Position numbers and translations under genes: made by a program. From positions 1 through 11,096 of the forward strand of contig CAZGSG010000198.1 in assembly GCA_964528095.1 (NCBI GenBank): a stretch of DNA of 11,096 nucleotides, written 5' to 3'. The stretch is from CAZGSG01 sp964528095 (GTDB lineage: Bacteria > Bacteroidota > Bacteroidia > Chitinophagales > Chitinophagaceae). The stretch's first letter is position 1, and every line of letters starts with the position of its first letter. This document shows, in pieces, positions 6,812-11,096 of this stretch. The notes under the pieces were generated by a model. That model was given only the letters and a program-made list of their open reading frames with translations, ran no database searches and had not been told where the DNA came from.

Positions 6812-7573
6812 TTAATATTCAATCCTGAATTCAAGCTTAGTTCCATCATCAAAAAAATCTTCAGCAGAAGCTACAATAGTTACTGTCTTTTTATTTTCAG
6901 ATAGTTTTACATTTTTGCCTTCCGCTTTTTTTGCTGGGCGTGGCAGGTTCAGTATCGTTGTATTGTTCATTGGCATACCCATTCCTGAAATTTCCTTCAG
7001 GCCCTGCATGCTTTCATCAGAGTCCACGCCTGCATACTTTTCTTTGTTCAGTTTTTTTTCGATAAGTCCTTTTGTATAAGTCACGGCATAGTAATCATTC
7101 ATAGATCCCATTGCCGGCATATCGTCAGGCATTCCCTCCGGCTTTTTTTCGTTGCCTGCCAGTTGCTTCATCATTATTTTTTGAGCCATATCATCCGCAA
7201 ACTTATTCAGCGTGCCTATCTGTTCTGGTTTGTTGAATGGAAGAATAAGGGTAGTAATGAATTTATCATTCGACATATCCATCTTCAGTTTAAGCGAACC
7301 TTTTTTCACCAGTTCTTTATCCTCCGCACTAATATCTTTTAGGCTATCGGCCATTACCGCCAGGGAAATAGAGGTGTCAATAGCAGCTTCATTCATTTTA
7401 CCCATATCTTCTTTATTCCCCATTTGTTTTGCCACGGCAAGCAATGAGCTCATATCATTGGTATTACTGAATACCCCGCTCCCATCATCTTTTAGGGTTA
7501 TTTCCTGGGTGGTTTCAAAACATCCTGCTAATAAAAAACTTACTGCAATTAAAATAGTCAATACTGTTTTCAT
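6812..7573 (-). CDS. Predicted lipoprotein, Met-rich, unknown function
   Basis: The 253-aa product begins with a type II signal peptide: KTVLTILIAVSFLLAGC, with the lipobox LAGC and lipidated Cys at 18. It should be anchored in the envelope by that Cys. The mature start is FETTQEITLKDDGSGVFSNTNDMSSLL; a DGSG motif soon after an early beta strand is common in Bacteroidota lipoproteins, but I do not recognise a named family. There is no membrane segment beyond the signal. Methionine is frequent (about 19 of 253), clustered at 148-158 (MPDDMPAMGSM) and 198-202 (MGMPM). The C-terminus (TVTIVASAEDFFDDGTKLEFRIEY) looks beta-rich. It lies 70 bp downstream of holA on the same strand, so it may be co-transcribed with it; the spacer shows only a poor -7-like TATTTTG. 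Function is unknown. Confidence 0.75.
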   Translation of the reverse strand: MKTVLTILIAVSFLLAGCFETTQEITLKDDGSGVFSNTNDMSSLLAVAKQMGNKEDMGKMNEAAIDTSISLAVMADSLKDISAEDKELVKKGSLKLKMDMSNDKFITTLILPFNKPEQIGTLNKFADDMAQKIMMKQLAGNEKKPEGMPDDMPAMGSMNDYYAVTYTKGLIEKKLNKEKYAGVDSDESMQGLKEISGMGMPMNNTTILNLPRPAKKAEGKNVKLSENKKTVTIVASAEDFFDDGTKLEFRIEY

Positions 7574-7643
7574 GTGTGATTTTTAAGAGATACTTTTTCT
7601 TTTTAAAGAGGCAAAATAAGTTGATTTATGTGAATAATGGAGT

Positions 7644-8642
7644 TTAGGCCATCATTTTAAAGATCATTTCTTTCAACAAAGAAGCATCCTCCGCTCCCGC
7701 ATTGTGAATACCAATGCTCCGGAGATTGTATTGATGTAATAACAAAAGAGCTCTTTCAATTCCTTCATAACTATATAACCGGGTGGCCTGCAAATAATCC
7801 TTTACAAAAAAAGGATTAACACCTATTGCGGCCGCTACCGCTTTTTCGTCTTTGGCGGGACTGCCAAAAACCATAAACGCCTTACTGAAAAAACCATATA
7901 GTGAAGGCAGTATCAGCTGAATGGGCGCTGCTTTCGGGTTAGCTTCAAAATACTGAACTATCCGCATCGCTTTGGCCATATCCTTGGCGGCCAGGGCTGC
8001 CTGTAGTTCAAATACGTTGAATTCCTTGCTTACACCTACAAACTCTTCAATATCTTCTTCCGTTATGGTTTTCCGCTTCCCAAGGTTGACGGATATTTTT
8101 TCAATTTCGTTGTCTATCCTCGTCAGGTCATTGCCAATATGGTCTACAAAAAGAGCCAATCCCTTGGGAGAAATTGCCAGTCCTTTGGATGTTAATAATT
8201 CCTGGGTCCACTCCGGCAACTGGTTTTCGTAGATTTTTTTGGTGCTGATCAATACACCTTTTTCTTTGATGGTCTTGGCAAATTTGGTACGACCGTCCAC
8301 TTTTTTATCTTTATAGGAAACCACAAAAACGGTGGATGAAAGCGGGTTTTCTACATAAGGTTCCAGTTTTTCGATATCCCGCATTTGCTGGCCTTCTTTT
8401 AACAGTACCACCTGTCTTTCGGCAAACATGGGATAACGACGGCAGGCATTCAATACATCTGCCCAGTTAGCATCACGCCCATAAAAAATGGTCAGGTTAA
8501 AGGAACTGTCCGCTTCACTTAAAATATGGTGTTCGGCATAATTCATCAGCTTGTCGATATAATATTCTTCTTCACCTTCGAGCCAGTAGACTGGCTTAAA
8601 GCTGCCTTTTTTCCATTCCGCGATGATTTTTTCAACTGCCAT
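7644..8642 (-). CDS. holA: DNA polymerase III subunit delta
   Basis: Delta is the subunit of the clamp loader that opens the beta sliding clamp at primed DNA. The 332-aa product has the normal length and order. The N-terminal region (KGSFKPVYWLEGEEEYYIDKL, residues 12-32) matches the family start, where the usual motif is PvYlLxGeExyxi. The core follows with YPMFAERQVVLLKEGQQM (70-87) and the STVFVVSYKDKKVDGRTKF strand region (103-121). Then come the lid-like helices (GNDLTRIDNEIEKIS) and EEDIEEFVGVSKEFNVFELQAAL, typical of delta, and the helical C-terminal collar domain (KAAPIQLILPSLYGFFSKAF). Delta has no functional Walker ATPase site, and none is seen. The ATG is at 8640-8642. It is divergent from the coiled-coil gene at 8853 across a 210-bp spacer in which I found no convincing promoter for either gene. 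Confidence 0.93.
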   Translation of the reverse strand: MAVEKIIAEWKKGSFKPVYWLEGEEEYYIDKLMNYAEHHILSEADSSFNLTIFYGRDANWADVLNACRRYPMFAERQVVLLKEGQQMRDIEKLEPYVENPLSSTVFVVSYKDKKVDGRTKFAKTIKEKGVLISTKKIYENQLPEWTQELLTSKGLAISPKGLALFVDHIGNDLTRIDNEIEKISVNLGKRKTITEEDIEEFVGVSKEFNVFELQAALAAKDMAKAMRIVQYFEANPKAAPIQLILPSLYGFFSKAFMVFGSPAKDEKAVAAAIGVNPFFVKDYLQATRLYSYEGIERALLLLHQYNLRSIGIHNAGAEDASLLKEMIFKMMA

Positions 8643-8852
8643 AAGCCGCTAAGTTACAGGCTATCGGCAAACAGTTTTCCGGATAGAATTAACATTCTTT
8701 CGTGCAACCAATATTTTCTGGCACGGTTTTCGGAATTTGATACCGCAAATGGATTAACCGTAACGCAGCTTGAATATAGGCCGTTGCTAACCAGACCATT
8801 AAGATTCCATTTCCGTTATAAACCAAATTTTATTTATTTAAACTCATCTATT

Positions 8853-9836
8853 ATGGCAAACACGAATTATCCATCAGCTACTCCACAGGATCCGAATCCT
8901 GCACCAAGGAATAAGACCGGAAAAAATGTTACAATTGGCGTACTCGCAGCAGTACTGCTGGGCACCTGGGGTTATTTGTTATATGACAAAAACAACTCCG
9001 GTGAAAAAATGGCCGTAGCACAGGTACAAACTGAAAGCTACATGTCACAAAGGGATTCCCTGAAATTACTATACGATGATGCAGAAATGCGCCTGGATTC
9101 TATTACTGGCGCTAACAATAACCTGCAAGGTGAAAAAAGCTCATTGCAGAAACAAGCGGAAGCAAATAAGGCTGAGATCAGAAGGATTCTGAATGATAAA
9201 AATGCAACAGAAGCTGACCTGAAGAGAGCAAGAACAATGATCGCGGAACTGAACACACAGCTTTCTTCACTGGAAGCAGAAGTTTCAAGACTGACTGGTG
9301 AAAACCAGGAGTTGAATGCGAACAACACACAACTTTCTTCTGAAAAACAAGTGTTAGAGCAAAACCTGCAAACATCTGCAGCTGAAAAAGAAGAACTGGT
9401 TTCAACATTGGATGTAGGTTCTACATTCAGCGCTTCTAATATCGCGATCACTCCGGTTAACGAAAAGAAAAATGGTAAGGAAAAAGCGACTACTACTGCA
9501 AAACGTGTAGACAAACTGGTAGTTTCTTTTGATGTAGAAAACCGTATCGCGAAATCAGGCCCAGCTGATATGTATATTATCGTAACAGCTCCTGATGGTA
9601 AAGTGGTTTCAAATGCTGATTTAGCATCTGCTTCCCTTACTACCCGCAACGATGGTGAAAAAGCATTTACGACCAAAGTTCCTGTAGAATACGAACAGGG
9701 TACACGTAAAGCGGTTTCTTTCCCTATCCGTCAGGATGATTTCCAAAGAGGCGATTACAAAATTGAAGTATATCATAACGGGTTCAAAATCGGCGAAGGC
9801 GTGAGAACTCTGAAAAAAGGTGGTTTATTCGGTTAA
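8853..9836 (+). CDS. Single-pass membrane coiled-coil protein with C-terminal beta domain (paralogue of 10004-10927), function unknown
   Basis: The frame is open from 8526, but I place the start at the ATG at 8853. The upstream part overlaps holA antisense and has no protein character, while MANTNYPSATPQDPNPAP followed by a membrane helix is a normal start. The 327-aa product has a short Pro/Asn-rich cytoplasmic tail, one membrane helix at about 26-44 (VTIGVLAAVLLGTWGYLLY), and a long Glu/Lys/Gln-rich coiled coil at about 62-186. The coiled coil contains ILNDKNATEADLKRARTMI and RLTGENQEL. A beta-rich domain at about 187-320 (DKLVVSFDVENRI, YIIVTAPDGKVV, YKIEVYHNGFKIGEG) completes it. The bulk should lie in the periplasm. 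Proteins of this layout are often misnamed SMC-like because of the coiled coil. A strong terminator follows. A role in envelope structure or assembly is a guess from topology only. Confidence 0.85.
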   Translation: MANTNYPSATPQDPNPAPRNKTGKNVTIGVLAAVLLGTWGYLLYDKNNSGEKMAVAQVQTESYMSQRDSLKLLYDDAEMRLDSITGANNNLQGEKSSLQKQAEANKAEIRRILNDKNATEADLKRARTMIAELNTQLSSLEAEVSRLTGENQELNANNTQLSSEKQVLEQNLQTSAAEKEELVSTLDVGSTFSASNIAITPVNEKKNGKEKATTTAKRVDKLVVSFDVENRIAKSGPADMYIIVTAPDGKVVSNADLASASLTTRNDGEKAFTTKVPVEYEQGTRKAVSFPIRQDDFQRGDYKIEVYHNGFKIGEGVRTLKKGGLFG

Positions 9837-9841
9837 AAGCA

Positions 9842-9894
9842 GTTGCACTCCTGCAACACAGCCGTCCCGCTTTCTAAGTGGGGCGGTTTTTTTT
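9842..9894 (+). terminator. Intrinsic terminator (double hairpin) after the first coiled-coil gene
   Basis: A small perfect hairpin, GTTGCA-CTCC-TGCAAC (9842-9857), is followed by a main stem CCGTCCCGC / GTGGGGCGG (9862-9870 with 9878-9886; two G-T wobbles, 7-base loop). Eight Ts (9887-9894) follow directly. The features are those of a strong rho-independent terminator and separate the two paralogues into different transcripts. Confidence 0.88.
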
Positions 9895-9947
9895 GCTAAA
9901 AGGCCAGGAAAAAAAGATAAAAAAGACACCCGATTCTTCTTTTCTCC

Positions 9948-9978
9948 TTTACCTCTTAGCTGAATATAGTTATCTTTC
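9948..9978 (+). promoter_or_regulatory. Candidate promoter of the second coiled-coil gene
   Basis: TTTA (9948-9951) and TATCTTTC (9971-9978) are spaced by 19 bp. Each differs by one base from the Bacteroidota -33 TTTG and -7 TAnnTTTG boxes. The -7 box lies 25 bp before the ATG, and the element follows a strong terminator, where a new promoter is expected. It shares the TATCTT core with the ribF candidate. Confidence 0.4.
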
Positions 9979-10003
9979 CGCCGGTTAAAACGAGAGCTAT
10001 ACT

Positions 10004-10927
10004 ATGCGGGACACAAAATCACTACTGCTTGTTCTTTTGTCTGTAGTACTGATCGGGACATGGTTTTATCATCTATATGATAAAGCTTCTTATTCCCGGC
10101 AAACAGCCTTACTTCCTGCAAATGACCCGGCCAGGGAAGCTTCGCTCATAAAAGATTCACTGCAAAAAATATATGCGGACTCACTTAGTAAACTGGATAC
10201 CCAACTCGGTCATTCTACCACCAATGCAGATTCCCTTAAATACGAACTGGAGACAAAACTTGCGGAAATAGAGAAATTGAAAAAAGAGATCTCCGGCATT
10301 ATCAACAACAAGAGCGCATCACGCGAGGACCTTAAAATTGCCCGGCAAAAACGGGATGAATTGCAGGTGATGGTCGACCAGCTCAATGATCAGAACCTTT
10401 CAATTGAACAGGAAAAAGGACAGCTCGCCAACACACTTCAGCAATTATCCCAGGAAGTTGATGGCTTACAGAAAAATGTAAAACGTCTCACGGAAGAAAA
10501 TCAATCACTCACTGAAAAAGTAAATCTCGCTTCTGTTTTCGTAAGCTCCGAACTTCGGCTGGCAGCCATTGATGTAAAATCAGGTAAAGAGACGGAAACC
10601 TCCAAAGCAAAGAATGCCGATAAATTAGTTGCGTCTTTTACTGTACAAAATAACCTTAGCCCCTTTCCTAACGCGGAGGCTGTAATAGTGCTTCTTCAAC
10701 CTGATGGACAGGTACTCCGAAGTAATGTCTGGGATTCCGGCTCCTTCGACACGAAGGCAAACGGAAAAAAGAATTTTACCCGCAAAATAAAATTCGACTA
10801 CGAGAAAGGTGAACAAAAGAAATTACTGTTCACACTCGATGTATCAGATTGCCAGAAAGGAAACTATATTTTCCAGGTATGGCATAACGGGGTCATGATC
10901 GGGCAGGTTAGTAAAACACTCTCCTGA
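10004..10927 (+). CDS. Single-pass membrane coiled-coil protein, paralogue of the preceding gene, function unknown
   Basis: The 307-aa product repeats the layout of its neighbour but lacks most of the cytoplasmic tail. It has a membrane helix at about 6-22 (SLLLVLLSVVLIGTWFY), a coiled coil at about 48-175 and a beta-rich domain at about 176-305. Paralogy is clear in four blocks: GTW..(Y/H)LYDK after the helix; IINNKSASREDLKIAR versus ILNDKNATEADLKRAR; RLTEENQSL versus RLTGENQEL; and NADKLVASFTVQNNL plus VWHNGVMIGQVSKTL versus RVDKLVVSFDVENRI plus VYHNGFKIGEGVRTL. The rest has diverged widely, so the duplication is old. Having its own terminator-bounded unit and promoter candidate suggests separate regulation. 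A single Cys (283) lies in the C-terminal domain. No enzymatic motif is visible. The start at 10004 is the first ATG before the helix. Confidence 0.85.
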   Translation: MRDTKSLLLVLLSVVLIGTWFYHLYDKASYSRQTALLPANDPAREASLIKDSLQKIYADSLSKLDTQLGHSTTNADSLKYELETKLAEIEKLKKEISGIINNKSASREDLKIARQKRDELQVMVDQLNDQNLSIEQEKGQLANTLQQLSQEVDGLQKNVKRLTEENQSLTEKVNLASVFVSSELRLAAIDVKSGKETETSKAKNADKLVASFTVQNNLSPFPNAEAVIVLLQPDGQVLRSNVWDSGSFDTKANGKKNFTRKIKFDYEKGEQKKLLFTLDVSDCQKGNYIFQVWHNGVMIGQVSKTLS

Positions 10928-10930
10928 GAT

Positions 10931-11030
10931 CCGCAAGCTTAAAACACCGGGATTTGCTCCTTTTCCCATTCTACAATAGAACTAAACCTCACCAAATGGA
11001 ATTGTATAATTCTCCCGCTAGCTTAAAACA
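10931..11030 (+). repeat. Pair of 16-bp direct repeats (10931-10946 and 11015-11030)
   Basis: CCGCAAGCTTAAAACA and CCGCTAGCTTAAAACA differ at one base and are 84 bp apart. The spacer contains GAATT-GTAT-AATTC (10999-11012), a short inverted repeat. No coding sequence is present and no convincing terminator for the upstream gene is seen. The significance is unclear. Confidence 0.5.
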
Positions 11031-11035
11031 GATGT

Positions 11036-11096
11036 AAGGGCTTTCACACAGAGCTAAGGAGTAAATGAGCTAAGGAAGAGCTGAGCTATCTGTTTA
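11036..11096. repeat. Dispersed intergenic repeat, copy 2, with internal GAGCTAAGGA repeats (cut by window end)
   Basis: GAGCTAAGGA occurs at 11051-11060 and again at 11067-11076 (period 16), followed by GAGCTGAGCTA. The reverse complement of the segment aligns with 5588-5640. Stop codons in all useful frames exclude a gene. The element may continue beyond the window. Confidence 0.45.

Noticed and set aside
8526..8852. N-terminal extension of the coiled-coil gene to the first ATG of the open frame
   Set aside because: It runs antisense over the start of holA and through the intergenic region, and its translation lacks protein character. The ATG at 8853 gives a normal short tail plus membrane helix, conserved in layout with the paralogue.
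8643..8852. Promoters in the holA / coiled-coil divergent spacer
   Set aside because: Promoters are expected here, but no TTG-N19-TAnnTTTG pair with an acceptable match was found on either strand, so no site is called.
9038..9676. 212-aa antisense ORF opposite the first coiled-coil gene
   Set aside because: Its Ser/Phe-rich composition is the mirror of Glu/Lys-rich coiled-coil codons. It has no start signal or family resemblance.
10928..11096. Terminator or small RNA after the second coiled-coil gene
   Set aside because: Only short imperfect stems are present (GGGATTT...TCCC, GAATT/AATTC) and none is followed by a T-run; the support is insufficient.

Overview
The window reads as a chromosomal segment of a member of the Bacteroidota, most likely a Chitinophagaceae-type organism. 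The reasons are the long-form PurM, the BlaI/M56-peptidase pairs carrying a TonB C-terminal domain, a GldM-like tail, start codons with few Shine-Dalgarno sequences, and promoter-like elements resembling the Bacteroidota -33 TTG / -7 TAnnTTTG pattern. The taxonomic call is an inference from protein character, not from a search.

Region 1 (1-4232, + strand) is a sensor operon. It holds the 3' end of a BlaI/MecI-type repressor, then two tandem BlaR1-like M56 membrane metallopeptidases. The first (251-1589) overlaps the repressor by ATGA. It is interrupted by an in-frame TAA (452-454) and by a 10-N assembly gap (536-545). The second (1614-4232, 872 aa) is a large fusion: M56 membrane protease, N-acetylmuramoyl-L-alanine amidase (Amidase_3) domain, TonB_C domain, a weaker TonB_C-like copy, and a GldM C-terminal-like tail. 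In the amidase part the predicted zinc ligands are present, but the usual catalytic Glu is Gln. This suggests a peptidoglycan-binding sensor rather than an enzyme. It is the most interesting object in the window.

Region 2 (4233-8642) is mostly housekeeping. purM (- strand) ends exactly against the fusion gene, with no spacer. A 334-bp intergenic stretch follows, holding an 11-bp inverted-repeat pair, a dispersed-repeat copy and a good ribF promoter candidate. Then come ribF (+), a bidirectional terminator, a small Met-rich lipoprotein (-) and holA (-).

Region 3 (8643-11096, + strand) begins with a 210-bp divergent spacer in which I found no convincing promoter. It contains two paralogous single-pass membrane coiled-coil proteins of unknown function, separated by a strong terminator. 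The last 169 bp are non-coding and carry direct repeats plus a second, inverted copy of the dispersed repeat seen near 5600.

Working model for region 1 (inference): a cell-envelope signal, possibly peptidoglycan fragments, is read by the periplasmic domains of the M56 receptors. This activates the cytoplasm-facing zinc protease, which inactivates the BlaI-type repressor, as in BlaR1/BlaI.
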